This document shows, one piece after another, positions 1-7,742 of a DNA stretch of 18,412 nucleotides (within the stretch, counting starts at the first letter, position 1; each line of letters starts with the position of its first letter). The notes beneath the pieces were generated by a model. It had not been told where the DNA came from, made no database searches, and was given only the letters and a program-made list of their open reading frames with translations. Location of the stretch: assembly GCA_020854785.1 (NCBI GenBank), contig JAHFZE010000099.1:1-18412 (forward strand), given 5' to 3'. This stretch comes from Methanomethylovorans sp. GTDB lineage: Archaea; Halobacteriota; Methanosarcinia; Methanosarcinales; Methanosarcinaceae. The position numbers and the translations under genes were made by a program.

Positions 1-1
1 C

Positions 2-469
2 TGGCTTACCAGTTACAGTCTTTATACCAACTCGCTTTCAGGATGGTTCAATGAGAACGTGGCTCCGGATTGGAACAATCTCAGAGATAATGCAATGGAT
101 CTGTTGCAGCGCGAATCCGAACTGCAGGAAATTGTGCAGCTAGTGGGTTCGGATGCTCTTCCTGAGGACCAGCAGCTTATCTTGGAAATATGCCGTATGA
201 TCCGTGAATACTTCTTGCAGCAGAATGCATACCACCCTGTGGACACTTACTGTTCGTTCGATAAGCAGTACAAGTTGTTAAAGGCCATTTCAAAATACAG
301 TGATATGGCAACAACTGCTCTTACGGCAGGTATTCCAATGAAAGATATTCTGGCCCTTGAGTCCAAGGATGAGCTAGCAAAAGTCAAATTTGAAGAAGAC
401 TTCGACAAAGCACTTGATGAGGTCATGAAAAAGATGGATTCTGAGTTCGCAAATCTTGGAGGCAATTAA
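2..469 (+). CDS. atpA: A1AO ATP synthase catalytic subunit A, C-terminal part (5' end outside window)
   Basis: The frame is open from the first bases, so this is the last 155 codons of a gene that starts upstream of the window; the GTG at 59 is internal, not a start. The visible part is the C-terminal helical domain of the catalytic A subunit of the archaeal rotary ATP synthase (WLTSYSLY, then a helix-rich tail ending NLGGN). The nucleotide-binding P-loop would be in the missing part. Family knowledge: A and B alternate in the A3B3 head, and A carries the catalytic sites that make ATP from the ion gradient. The stop lies two bases before the atpB start and the atpB ribosome site is inside this gene's last codons, so the two are co-transcribed and translationally coupled. 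Identification rests mainly on strong context with atpB and atpD. Confidence 0.93.
   Translation, partial: WLTSYSLYTNSLSGWFNENVAPDWNNLRDNAMDLLQRESELQEIVQLVGSDALPEDQQLILEICRMIREYFLQQNAYHPVDTYCSFDKQYKLLKAISKYSDMATTALTAGIPMKDILALESKDELAKVKFEEDFDKALDEVMKKMDSEFANLGGN
458..462 (+). promoter_or_regulatory. Shine-Dalgarno site setting the atpB start
   Basis: GGAGG lies inside the last codons of atpA, eight bases before ATG 471. It favours ATG 471 over an in-frame TTG at 456, which would overlap the site itself. Confidence 0.8.
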
Positions 470-470
470 A

Positions 471-1853
471 ATGACCAAGGAATATAAGACTATAATAGAG
501 ATTTCAGGCCCTCTCATATTCATCGAGAAGACCGAACCAGTGGGTTACGGTGAACTTGTGAATATCAACCTGCCAGATGGCAGCAGCAAAAGAGGTCAGG
601 TACTCGATACATCAGCTGACATAGTAGCTGTACAGGTCTTCGAAGGTACCGGCGGACTCAACGAAGAATCAGGGGTCGTATTCACTGGTGAGACCATTAA
701 GCTGCCCGTTTCAAAGGACATGCTGGGTCGTATCCTTTCAGGCTCCGGTGAGCCTCTTGATGGGGGTCCCCGCATAGTTCCGGAAGACAGGATAGATGTG
801 AACGGTGCATCAATGAACCCGTATTCAAGGATGCCCCCTGAGGAATTCATTCAGACAGGTATCTCCACTATCGATGGAACTAACACGCTAGTAAGAGGCC
901 AGAAACTGCCCATCTTCTCAGGCTCCGGTCTTCCGCACAACGAGATCGCTCTGCAGATCGCAAGACAGGCAAAGGTGCCAGGCTCAGAAGAAGCTTTTGC
1001 AGTAGTGTTTGCTGCAATGGGTATTACCAACGAGGAAGCCCAGTACTTCATGGAGGATTTCGAAAAGACCGGTGCACTGGAAAGAGCAGTGGTTTTCCTT
1101 AACCTTGCAGATGACCCAGCGGTCGAGCGTATCATCACTCCAAGGATGGCCCTTACAGCAGCTGAATATCTTGCATATGAACATGATATGCATGTGCTTG
1201 TTATCCTTACGGATATCACCAACTACTGTGAGGCATTGCGTCAGATGGGTGCAGCCCGTGAAGAAGTGCCTGGACGTAGAGGTTATCCTGGTTACATGTA
1301 CACTGATCTTGCATCCCTCTATGAGCGTGCAGGTGTCATAAAAGGCAGGAAAGGATCTGTTACACAGTTCTCCATTCTTACAATGCCAGGTGACGATATA
1401 ACTCACCCCATTCCAGATCTTTCCGGCTATATCACCGAAGGTCAGATAGTGGTTTCAAGGGAACTGCACAGAAAAGGTATCTATCCCCCTATCAACGTGC
1501 TTCCATCTCTGTCCCGTCTTATGAACTCCGGTATCGGTGCAGGTAAGACTAGGGATGATCACAAGGCAGTTTCAGACCAGATGTATGCAGGATATGCAGA
1601 AGGTCGTGACCTCAGAGGACTTGTGGCTATCGTAGGCAAGGAAGCATTGTCCGAGAGGGACCAGAGGATCCTGGAATTTGCAGACCTTTTCGAGGACAGG
1701 TTCGTGCGTCAGGGAAGGAACGAGGACAGATCCATTGAGGATACACTGAACGTTGCATGGTCTATTCTGTCAGAGCTCCCGGAAGCACTGCTTACAAGAG
1801 TAGACAACAAGTTCATAGAGAAGTACCACCCTGCTCACAAGAAGAGCAACTAA
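471..1853 (+). CDS. atpB: A1AO ATP synthase regulatory subunit B
   Basis: Encodes 460 residues, the usual length for Methanosarcina AtpB (AhaB). This is the non-catalytic partner of subunit A in the A3B3 head of the cytoplasmic A1 sector. It has the N-terminal beta-barrel ([16 protein letters not shown]), a central nucleotide-binding-fold domain with [11 protein letters not shown] and [16 protein letters not shown], and the C-terminal helical domain with [17 protein letters not shown]. At the place of the Walker A loop the sequence is SGSGLPHNE, lacking the GKT of a catalytic P-loop, as expected for B. The start is ATG 471, set by GGAGG eight bases upstream; this gives the family-typical MTKEYKTI N-terminus. 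It overlaps the atpA ribosome-site region and is followed by atpD 20 bases later, within one operon. Confidence 0.97.
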   Translation: MTKEYKTIIEISGPLIFIEKTEPVGYGELVNINLPDGSSKRGQVLDTSADIVAVQVFEGTGGLNEESGVVFTGETIKLPVSKDMLGRILSGSGEPLDGGPRIVPEDRIDVNGASMNPYSRMPPEEFIQTGISTIDGTNTLVRGQKLPIFSGSGLPHNEIALQIARQAKVPGSEEAFAVVFAAMGITNEEAQYFMEDFEKTGALERAVVFLNLADDPAVERIITPRMALTAAEYLAYEHDMHVLVILTDITNYCEALRQMGAAREEVPGRRGYPGYMYTDLASLYERAGVIKGRKGSVTQFSILTMPGDDITHPIPDLSGYITEGQIVVSRELHRKGIYPPINVLPSLSRLMNSGIGAGKTRDDHKAVSDQMYAGYAEGRDLRGLVAIVGKEALSERDQRILEFADLFEDRFVRQGRNEDRSIEDTLNVAWSILSELPEALLTRVDNKFIEKYHPAHKKSN

Positions 1854-1873
1854 AGGGGAACTGGTGAACGAAC

Positions 1874-2491
1874 ATGGGCGCAAAGGATGTTAAACCAACC
1901 CGTTCGGAGCTTATAGAGCTCAAGAAGAAGATCAAACTCTCTCAAAGTGGCCACAAGTTACTTAAAATGAAGAGGGATGGACTGATCCTTGAGTTCTTCG
2001 ATATCCTTAGCAAAGCAAAGGATGTTAGATCTGAGCTGGACCAGGCCTATGAAGTGGCAAATAAGAAGATAGGTATTGCAAATGCTGTTGACGGTATCTT
2101 TACCGTCAAATCTACAGCTTTCGCCCTGCAGAACATTCCCCAGATCGAACTTGAAAGCCGTAACATAATGGGTGTTGTGGTCCCTAAGATCGAGTCTTCC
2201 AGTGTGCGTAAGTCCATAAATGAGCGCGGTTATGGTATACTGGGAACCAGTTCCTATACCGATGAGGCTGCAGACGCCTATGAGAAGCTGGTGGAGAACA
2301 TCATTGTTGCAGCAGAGATCGAAACCACTATGAAGAAGCTGCTCGATGATATCGAAAAGACCAAACGCCGTGTAAATGCTCTTGAGTTCAAGGTGATTCC
2401 TGAATTGCAGGAATCTATGGACTTCATCAGGCTCCGTCTGGAAGAGATGGAAAGAGAGAACACTTTCAGGCTCAAGAAGATCAAAGGATAA
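1874..2491 (+). CDS. atpD: A1AO ATP synthase central-stalk subunit D
   Basis: 205 residues, close to the roughly 209 of Methanosarcina AhaD. Subunit D forms the long antiparallel coiled-coil of the rotor shaft that couples A3B3 catalysis to the membrane ring, the counterpart of bacterial gamma. Visible features are the DVKPTRSEL N-terminus, a basic helix (LIELKKKIKLSQSGHKLLKMKRDGL), the conserved IMGVVVPKIE segment and RGYGILGTSSY turn, and a C-terminal helix rich in E, K and R (MKKLLDDIEKTKRRVNALE). GGTGA at 1863-1867 lies six bases before the chosen ATG. The gene follows atpB by 20 bases and belongs to the same transcript. Confidence 0.96.
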   Translation: MGAKDVKPTRSELIELKKKIKLSQSGHKLLKMKRDGLILEFFDILSKAKDVRSELDQAYEVANKKIGIANAVDGIFTVKSTAFALQNIPQIELESRNIMGVVVPKIESSSVRKSINERGYGILGTSSYTDEAADAYEKLVENIIVAAEIETTMKKLLDDIEKTKRRVNALEFKVIPELQESMDFIRLRLEEMERENTFRLKKIKG

Positions 2492-2503
2492 GATTCTCAT
2501 ATT

Positions 2504-2683
2504 ATGGGATCTGGAAAACCTGAAGAAGATCGGCCCAATGTGGTCGATCGTTTTTTCATAGAAATTGGAAAACCTCAGAACCTGGCACGGATCTTAAAGT
2601 GGGCCTGGTTAATATCATTGTTAGTGCTGGTTTTGGGTTATATCCTTATCTTTTTACACCTTTCAGGCAAATTGGATATTTAA
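2504..2683 (+). CDS. ahaG: Small single-span membrane protein at the end of the ATP synthase operon, probable AhaG
   Basis: ATG 2504 to TAA 2681-2683 gives 59 residues. The first 32 are polar (MGSGKPEEDRPNVVDRFF), followed by one hydrophobic span (about residues 33-51, WAWLISLLVLVLGYILIF) and a short tail ending LDI. It starts 12 bases after atpD, on the same strand, where the Methanosarcina aha operon (order H-I-K-E-C-F-A-B-D-G) carries the small hydrophobic gene ahaG of unknown role. Position, size and single span are the grounds for the symbol; I cannot confirm sequence similarity. The ribosome site is weak (AAAGGA overlapping the atpD stop, 15 bases upstream). Translation may depend on coupling to atpD. 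Confidence 0.7.
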   Translation: MGSGKPEEDRPNVVDRFFIEIGKPQNLARILKWAWLISLLVLVLGYILIFLHLSGKLDI

Positions 2684-2684
2684 T

Positions 2685-2699
2685 TATCATTTTTTATTT
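2685..2699. terminator. T/A-rich convergent termination region
   Basis: Just past the small membrane gene the plus strand runs into a T-rich stretch (ATCATTTTTTATTTC), the usual form of an archaeal terminator. Only ten bases separate this operon from the converging peroxiredoxin gene, so plus transcripts probably end inside that gene's 3' end. Confidence 0.4.
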
Positions 2700-3185
2700 C
2701 TTCATTGACCTCAACCTGTCCAGTACAGCTTGAGCATGGTCTTTTGTTTTCACATTGTTCCATATATTTACAATGCTGCCTTCCGGGTCTATAAGGAATG
2801 TTGTCCTTACAGTGCCCATGGATTCCCTACCCATGAACTTTTTCAGGCGCCATACATCGTAGAGCTTATGCACACTGATCTCTTTGTCAGAAAGCAGTGT
2901 TATTCCCAGTTCCTTTTTTTCAATGAACTTCTGATGTGAGGCTATACTGTCCCTGCTCACGCCCAGGATCACTGCTCCTTCTGTTTCGAATGCGTCTCTA
3001 AGGGAAGTGAAGTCCTGAGCCTCCTTTGTACATCCAGCTGTATTGTCCCTGGGATAAAAATAAAGTATGACCCATTTCCCTTTAAGGTCTTTGAGGCATT
3101 TTTCTTTTCCATTATGGTCTGGCAGGCAGAATAAAGGTGCTTTCTGGCCTTCTGAAAGTGAATTTCCGGACATTGTATCTTCCAT
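2694..3185 (-). CDS. bcp: Bcp/PrxQ-type peroxiredoxin (thiol peroxidase)
   Basis: 163 residues of the AhpC/TSA thioredoxin fold. It reduces H2O2 and organic peroxides through a cysteine in the cytoplasm, with electrons from a thiol partner. GQKAPLFCLPD opens the fold. YPRDNTAGCTKEAQDF holds the peroxidatic Cys52 in a TxxC setting, and Arg127 in GTVRTTFLID matches the arginine that activates it. The resolving cysteine that E. coli Bcp has five residues after the peroxidatic one is absent here (Gln57), so this enzyme is 1-Cys or uses Cys20 or Cys30. The start could equally be Met5 (3173): a TATA box at 3199-3210 predicts a transcript start near 3180, which would exclude the first ATG. The gene is divergent from the decarboxylase gene and convergent with the ATP synthase operon. 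Confidence 0.9.
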   Translation of the reverse strand: MEDTMSGNSLSEGQKAPLFCLPDHNGKEKCLKDLKGKWVILYFYPRDNTAGCTKEAQDFTSLRDAFETEGAVILGVSRDSIASHQKFIEKKELGITLLSDKEISVHKLYDVWRLKKFMGRESMGTVRTTFLIDPEGSIVNIWNNVKTKDHAQAVLDRLRSMKK

Positions 3186-3198
3186 TGTACATCGTCTT

Positions 3199-3210
3199 AT
3201 TTTATTTATA
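3199..3210 (-). promoter_or_regulatory. TATA box for the peroxiredoxin gene
   Basis: On the minus strand this reads TATAAATAAAAT, 14 to 25 bases upstream of ATG 3185. The expected start about 26 bases beyond its centre falls near 3180, giving a very short leader for an ATG at 3173. Confidence 0.45.
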
Positions 3211-3274
3211 ACTACGAATTGATCATGGATTTCCCAATGGGTATTTATCTAAGCAGGTATAGTCTATTCCATTT

Positions 3275-3290
3275 ATCGTTATATGACGAT
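3275..3290. promoter_or_regulatory. 16-bp near-perfect palindrome in a divergent promoter region
   Basis: ATCGTTATATGACGAT is its own reverse complement apart from one T/G pair. It lies between the divergent peroxiredoxin and decarboxylase genes, next to a TATA-like CATATAAG (3292-3299). It could be a repressor site for the plus-strand gene; no regulator is identified. Confidence 0.3.
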
Positions 3291-3323
3291 TCATATAAGC
3301 CTTTTTGGCCCAGAGGATAGAAT

Positions 3324-4586
3324 ATGGTATCAAAGGTACTCCCTTTCACAAAAGAAAAGATCTCTGAGATAATTGCACAACATCCCACACCTTTTCATCT
3401 GTATGATGAGAAAGGCATTAGGGAGAATGTTCGCAGACTGAAAGAAGCTTTCGGCATATTGGAGGGTTTTCAGGAGTTCTTTGCTGTGAAAGCTCTTCCA
3501 AACCCATATATTATGAAGGTTCTTAAAGAAGAGGGTTTTGGAGCAGATTGCAGTTCTCTTCCTGAGCTATTACTTGCAGAGAGGACAGGGATCGTGGGTG
3601 AATCTATCATGTTCAGTTCCAACGATACACCGGCAGAAGAGTTCAGGAAGGCAAAGGAACTGGGTGCTATAATAAACCTCGATGATATCAGCCATATCAA
3701 GTTCCTGGAAGATGAGGCAGGTCTGCCTGAACTTGTATGCTGCAGGTATAATCCAGGTCCTCTGAAGGAAGGCAATGCAATAATCGGCACACCGGAGGAA
3801 GCTAAGTATGGTTTTACCCGTGAGCAACTCTTTGAGGGATACAGGTACATGAGGGATAAAGGTGTGAAGCGATTTGGTCTGCACACCATGGTGGCATCCA
3901 ATGAGTTGAACCCTCAATACTTTGTAGAAACAGCAAAGATCCTTTTCGAGCTCATAGCTGATATTTCCAGTGAGCTTGGCATAAGGTTCGAGTTCGTGAA
4001 CCTTGGCGGAGGCATTGGTATACCTTACCGCCCTGATCAGGAGCCGGTTCCGTATGATGTCATTGCCAGGGGTGTCAGGGAAGAGTATGTAAAGATCATT
4101 GAAGCGCACGGTTTGGCTCCTCTTCGGATCTATCTGGAATGCGGGCGTGTCATAACAGGTCCTTATGGTTATCTTATTACAACGGTCCGTCACATGAAGC
4201 ACATCTATAAGGACTACGTTGGCACTGACGCATGTATGGCCAACCTCATGAGGCCCGGGATATATGGTGCATATCATCACATTACTGTTCTTGGCAAGGA
4301 GAAAGAGCAGCCACGGTTCAAGTACGATGTCACTGGTTCCCTGTGTGAGAACAATGACAAATTTGCCATCGACAGGATGCTTCCGCAAGTGAAGCGCGGG
4401 GATATTCTGGTCATCCATGATACAGGAGCTCATGGCTTTGCTATGGGTTTCAACTACAATGGTAAATTAAGGTCCGCAGAGATCCTGCTAAGACCAGATG
4501 GCAGCTTTGTGCAGATCCGCAGGGCTGAAACTGTGGATGACTATTTTGCAACGCTGGATATGAACGGTCTTTCCAGTTTCAGTTAA
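3324..4586 (+). CDS. lysA: Diaminopimelate decarboxylase family protein (PLP, fold III)
   Basis: 420 residues with the alanine-racemase-like barrel followed by the C-terminal beta domain. If it is LysA, it removes CO2 from meso-diaminopimelate to give lysine. Visible marks are the PLP lysine Lys56 in FFAVKALPNP, the glycine-rich phosphate loop NLGGGIG (226-232), ECGR (272-275), the substrate-site CENND (341-345), and GAHG...NYNGKLR (368-383). Several differ from textbook LysA: His-Thr-Met-Val (187-190) replaces HIGS, GAHG replaces GAYG, and KLR replaces RPR. From memory, a branch of proteins annotated as LysA in methanogens and anaerobic bacteria shares these traits, but the substrate is not proven here. 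GAGGA (3313-3317) six bases before ATG sets the start. A HAD gene follows 65 bases later with its own promoter. Confidence 0.82.
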   Translation: MVSKVLPFTKEKISEIIAQHPTPFHLYDEKGIRENVRRLKEAFGILEGFQEFFAVKALPNPYIMKVLKEEGFGADCSSLPELLLAERTGIVGESIMFSSNDTPAEEFRKAKELGAIINLDDISHIKFLEDEAGLPELVCCRYNPGPLKEGNAIIGTPEEAKYGFTREQLFEGYRYMRDKGVKRFGLHTMVASNELNPQYFVETAKILFELIADISSELGIRFEFVNLGGGIGIPYRPDQEPVPYDVIARGVREEYVKIIEAHGLAPLRIYLECGRVITGPYGYLITTVRHMKHIYKDYVGTDACMANLMRPGIYGAYHHITVLGKEKEQPRFKYDVTGSLCENNDKFAIDRMLPQVKRGDILVIHDTGAHGFAMGFNYNGKLRSAEILLRPDGSFVQIRRAETVDDYFATLDMNGLSSFS

Positions 4587-4620
4587 AATACATTTCATGC
4601 TGGATATGAATTTCCAACAC

Positions 4621-4634
4621 TTTTATATATTTTA
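4621..4634 (+). promoter_or_regulatory. TATA box for the HAD phosphatase gene, apparently leaderless
   Basis: TTTTATATATTTTA is centred about 25 bases before ATG 4652, and no Shine-Dalgarno sequence precedes that ATG. The spacing predicts transcription starting at or next to the start codon. Confidence 0.5.
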
Positions 4635-4651
4635 TCTCGTATCTATATAGT

Positions 4652-5329
4652 ATGAAACCGGCCCTTATCTTTGATATGGATGGAGTGCTTGTGGATTCAA
4701 TGCACCTGCATGCTGCTGCCTGGGAGATGGCATTTTCAGAAGCAGGTATCAGTATATCTCCACAATCTATTTACGCGTTGGAAGGATCAAATGACAGAGG
4801 TATCGTGGAAAATATCCTGTATGGGAAAGGCATTTCCGGTTCATTCGAATCATTTTCTTCAATAGCGGTCAGAAAGCGGGCTCTTTTCAATGTAATGGAC
4901 GTGAAACCTTTCTCAGGTATCAATGAGTGCCTGGAATCTCTTTCCAGTAACTATCTGCTTGCTGTGGTCTCGGGTTCAGATCGTAATGCCGTTAATGGTA
5001 TACTTGAGAGATACTTTAATGTGGATTTTGATGCAGTGGTATCTGGTGATGATGTTCTCAATGGAAAACCAGATCCAGACCCATATCTCAAAGCAGTAGG
5101 GTCTCTTGGAGCAGATATTGCAAATTGTATTGTTTTTGAGAACGCTCCATATGGTGTCGAAGCTGCAAAAAAGGCTGGCATTTACTGTATCGGTATACCT
5201 ACTTATGTAGATCCTCAACTGCTGGGTATGGCAGATAAAGTCTTGGTGGACCATCTCAGTTTGTTGGCATTTCTCCATTATTTGGTAGACCGTATGCCCC
5301 AAGATCCTCTTCCAGTAATTTTCTCATGA
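4652..5329 (+). CDS. HAD-superfamily phosphatase/phosphomutase, beta-phosphoglucomutase-like
   Basis: 225 residues of the HAD fold with a helical cap (subfamily I). Motif I is FDMDGVLVDS, with nucleophile Asp8 and acid/base Asp10; motif II is SGSD (107-110); motif III is Lys139 in NGKPDPDPY; motif IV is VFENAPYG (161-168). In motif IV the usual second acidic residue is Asn164, a variant I recall in some members of this family. Such enzymes act on sugar phosphates or phosphoglycolate; the substrate cannot be read from the sequence. With glycosyltransferases next door, a sugar-phosphate role is plausible but inferred. The 3' end overlaps the converging glycosyltransferase gene by 74 bases, and the last 20 or so residues are an extension beyond the core fold. 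Confidence 0.88.
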   Translation: MKPALIFDMDGVLVDSMHLHAAAWEMAFSEAGISISPQSIYALEGSNDRGIVENILYGKGISGSFESFSSIAVRKRALFNVMDVKPFSGINECLESLSSNYLLAVVSGSDRNAVNGILERYFNVDFDAVVSGDDVLNGKPDPDPYLKAVGSLGADIANCIVFENAPYGVEAAKKAGIYCIGIPTYVDPQLLGMADKVLVDHLSLLAFLHYLVDRMPQDPLPVIFS

Positions 5330-6428
5330 AAATAGCACCTTCCATTTCTGATGCCAACTTCTTTAGCATCTTAGCGTTTTCTTTTATTTCACTGCTTTCA
5401 AGCACTTCTCTGATAGATATGAGCAGTGAATCGGAAGATATTTCATAATCCATCTTTTTCCCATATCCCATTTCGTCTATGAGTTGTGCATTGTTCTCCT
5501 GTTCCTTTTGTCCCCTGTCCGGGAACGCCATTATGGGAACTCCATAGCTAAGGGTTTCCATAGTAGTTCCATGTCCACAGGCACTGATCACTATGTCTGT
5601 GCTCTTGTAATAGGAGAAAGGATCAGATATGAAGTCCTGCACTTCTACATTTCCTGGTATTTCATCCAATTGTTCAGGTCTGATATTAGGGCCCGTAACA
5701 ATTGTATAGTGAATGTCCTTGTCTAATTTTGCGGTGGAAATCACTTTTTGTAATATCGGAAACCTGTAACCGAATCCCCCTATAGTACATAGTACGTGAG
5801 GATGCATAAGTTCTTTAGAAGTTGCTTTCTTTGACCCCTTACGTATGATCGGTCCACTGTAATTGATCTTGTGTTGTACTTTATCTGAAAAGGACAGATT
5901 GTTCCTGCAAATGGTATAAGGCAAGGGGAAATCAGGCACAATGATGGTGTGGACAATATCATACACCTTTCCATAGAACATCTTTGTGGCCCATCCGAGC
6001 AAGCTCATGAAAATCCCTTTTTCTTTAAAGAATTCTATCATATTGGATTGATTAACGATTATATACACCGGGATATTTTTTATGTGTGCAGCAAGTACAC
6101 CAAGATAATAGCCATCTGAAATAACTGCATCATATCTTGAATTTGTAAGTAGGTTCAATAGGTTGTAGCCTCCTGTAATATCCATAGCCCACAAGGTACT
6201 CTTTATGGATCCCTTCAGATCGAATGTCCCGGAATTTCCTACCAATCTGAGCTCCTGGGGTATTTTGTGTACATTGTATCCTTCTTTTTCTATAAGTTCC
6301 TTTGAGTAACCATATGCACCAAAATCTGCCTTGTGGCCGGCGGCCAGCAATTCTTTTCCTATGGCAATGCATCTGCCTGTATGGCCTAAACCCTCTCCAC
6401 ACATCAGTATCAGAAATCTCATTTGCAT
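5256..6428 (-). CDS. MurG/GT1-like glycosyltransferase (MJ1255-type), copy 1
   Basis: 390 residues with the two Rossmann-like domains of GT-B enzymes. The N-terminal domain opens with MCGEGLGHTGRC, the glycine-rich acceptor-side loop, followed by FGAYGYS. The C-terminal domain holds GGFGYRFPI and the nucleotide-sugar site CGHGTTMETLSYGVPIMAFP, as in MurG and UDP-glycosyltransferases. It probably transfers a sugar from a nucleotide-sugar to a lipid or surface acceptor at the inner face of the membrane; donor and acceptor are unknown. It is a clear paralog of the gene at 7743-8894. That copy begins directly at MRTLILVCGEGLGH, so the real start here may be the in-frame ATG at 6422 rather than 6428. 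The gene is divergent from the PHP gene. Confidence 0.88.
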   Translation of the reverse strand: MQMRFLILMCGEGLGHTGRCIAIGKELLAAGHKADFGAYGYSKELIEKEGYNVHKIPQELRLVGNSGTFDLKGSIKSTLWAMDITGGYNLLNLLTNSRYDAVISDGYYLGVLAAHIKNIPVYIIVNQSNMIEFFKEKGIFMSLLGWATKMFYGKVYDIVHTIIVPDFPLPYTICRNNLSFSDKVQHKINYSGPIIRKGSKKATSKELMHPHVLCTIGGFGYRFPILQKVISTAKLDKDIHYTIVTGPNIRPEQLDEIPGNVEVQDFISDPFSYYKSTDIVISACGHGTTMETLSYGVPIMAFPDRGQKEQENNAQLIDEMGYGKKMDYEISSDSLLISIREVLESSEIKENAKMLKKLASEMEGAIFMRKLLEEDLGAYGLPNNGEMPTN

Positions 6429-6530
6429 CTACTGATCAATCCTATTCTCTACTCTATTTTCTGGCTTATATCGTATTCACCAATAAGATATATAGTTAAT
6501 AAAATTACTATATTCTATAAGGGTAATATA

Positions 6531-6539
6531 TTTATAAAA
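6531..6539 (+). promoter_or_regulatory. TATA box in the divergent region before the PHP gene
   Basis: TTTATAAAA in a very AT-rich 155-base spacer predicts a start near 6558-6562. That gives a leader of about 23 bases for GTG 6584. The same spacer must hold the minus-strand promoter of glycosyltransferase copy 1; TATA-like runs near 6485-6500 are candidates. Confidence 0.35.
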
Positions 6540-6583
6540 AAATCATCTTAACCTAACATGTACTTTGACTCTATAATAGGGAT

Positions 6584-7582
6584 GTGTGTACATTGCACAA
6601 AAGAGCACGTTTTTCCATAAAAAAAGTGCTTTCATCAGAGAAAGCTATGGAGCTAGTGGATGAGGGATGGCAAAGGGCAGATCTGCATGTGCACACCAGC
6701 TGTTCATATGATGTCCCTAAAAGCAGTGTAGTTCATCCACAAAAACTATTTGAAAAAGCCATATCGAAAGGTATGGACCATGTAACTTTCACTGATCACG
6801 ACACTGTACAAGCTTTTGAAATGCTGGGCTGGAAAAAAGAAAAGCTGACCCCTGGTGTAGAATTATCTGTTACAGATATGTGTAATGTTGGACACACTGT
6901 ACACATCAATGTTTTCGAATTTGACGGTGAACAGTTCAGGGATGTGCACTCTATAGCAACAAAAGCTCACGATATCTTCATGGTGATTGATTTTCTCAAA
7001 GAGAATGATCTTCTTTACATGTATAATCACCCTTTCTGGTTCGCAGTAGGGGAAAAGCCAAACCTGCTTGCAGTTCCGGAGCTAGCAAAACATTTCCCCG
7101 TAATAGAATATAACATGCAGGACCTTAAACAGAATAATCTGTTTGCTATGGCACTAGCTCACAGATTTGGAAAAGGCATGGCTGTTACCACGGATAGCCA
7201 TACCGGTGGTATCGGGGCCGTATATACAATGGCAAAAGGTGACGATTTCAGAGAGTATTTCAACAACATCAGTATGGGTAATTATTATCTTATCATGGAT
7301 CAGCCTATCTGGAAACATATTACTCAGGAGCTTAGTGCCTGGATAGAACTTGTTTTCAGCATGGACCGACAGGCTGGAACCGAATTCTCCACAGGTGTCA
7401 GCTTGTTGGACAGAGCTGTAAAGTTTGCTTCAAACGGGAAGCTTGCAGAGCATCCGCATGTTAACAGGTTTACAATGAGATCTATCCAGAAATTGTCCAC
7501 TTCAGGTTTGCCTTTCTTCCTCTACATGCTATCAAAAAGGTCCCAGATCTCAGAGATCGAAAGCATAATGAACTTTTATTAA
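6584..7582 (+). CDS. PHP-domain metal-dependent phosphoesterase
   Basis: 332 residues from a GTG start. The PHP fold binds two or three metal ions and hydrolyses phosphoesters. Ligand motifs seen are ADLHVHTSCSYD (His35, His37), TFTDHDTVQA, the glutamate in GVELSVTD, the histidine in YNHPFWF, and TTDSHTGG near residue 205. The C-terminal third (from about residue 240) is not recognised and may be family-specific. The start is uncertain: GTG 6584 has only a weak AGGG before it, while ATG 6647 (codon 22) still keeps the whole PHP core. The gene sits between two paralogous glycosyltransferases, which suggests it removes a phosphate from a glycan or lipid intermediate; that is inference. Confidence 0.85.
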   Translation: MCTLHKRARFSIKKVLSSEKAMELVDEGWQRADLHVHTSCSYDVPKSSVVHPQKLFEKAISKGMDHVTFTDHDTVQAFEMLGWKKEKLTPGVELSVTDMCNVGHTVHINVFEFDGEQFRDVHSIATKAHDIFMVIDFLKENDLLYMYNHPFWFAVGEKPNLLAVPELAKHFPVIEYNMQDLKQNNLFAMALAHRFGKGMAVTTDSHTGGIGAVYTMAKGDDFREYFNNISMGNYYLIMDQPIWKHITQELSAWIELVFSMDRQAGTEFSTGVSLLDRAVKFASNGKLAEHPHVNRFTMRSIQKLSTSGLPFFLYMLSKRSQISEIESIMNFY

Positions 7583-7710
7583 CTGTAAATGTGGTTGACT
7601 GCTTTTCTTATACGTATGTTGTGCCAGAATGAATAAATATATCTTCTTTCTCTTTTACATGATGTGAGCCTGATCTGCAGGATCAAGGCAAAGTATACTG
7701 AAACTACTCA

Positions 7711-7720
7711 CTTATATATG
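7711..7720 (+). promoter_or_regulatory. TATA box for glycosyltransferase copy 2
   Basis: CTTATATATG is centred about 27 bases before ATG 7743, so the transcript should start close to the codon. AGGA (7731-7734) also lies eight bases before ATG. A small hairpin, TGATC-TGCAG-GATCA, lies upstream near 7671-7685. Confidence 0.5.
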
Positions 7721-7742
7721 TATATTCCAAAGGATTCATTTT

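Noticed and set aside
851..1406. Long open frames on the minus strand across atpB
   Set aside because: They lie fully antisense to a well-conserved gene, have no promoter or ribosome site, and their translations look like mirrored codon bias.
1958..2500. 180-codon minus-strand frame across atpD
   Set aside because: Antisense to the complete, recognisable subunit D gene; no supporting signals.
3570..4433. 287-codon minus-strand frame inside the decarboxylase gene
   Set aside because: Long but wholly antisense to a gene with clear PLP motifs; the translation shows no domain.
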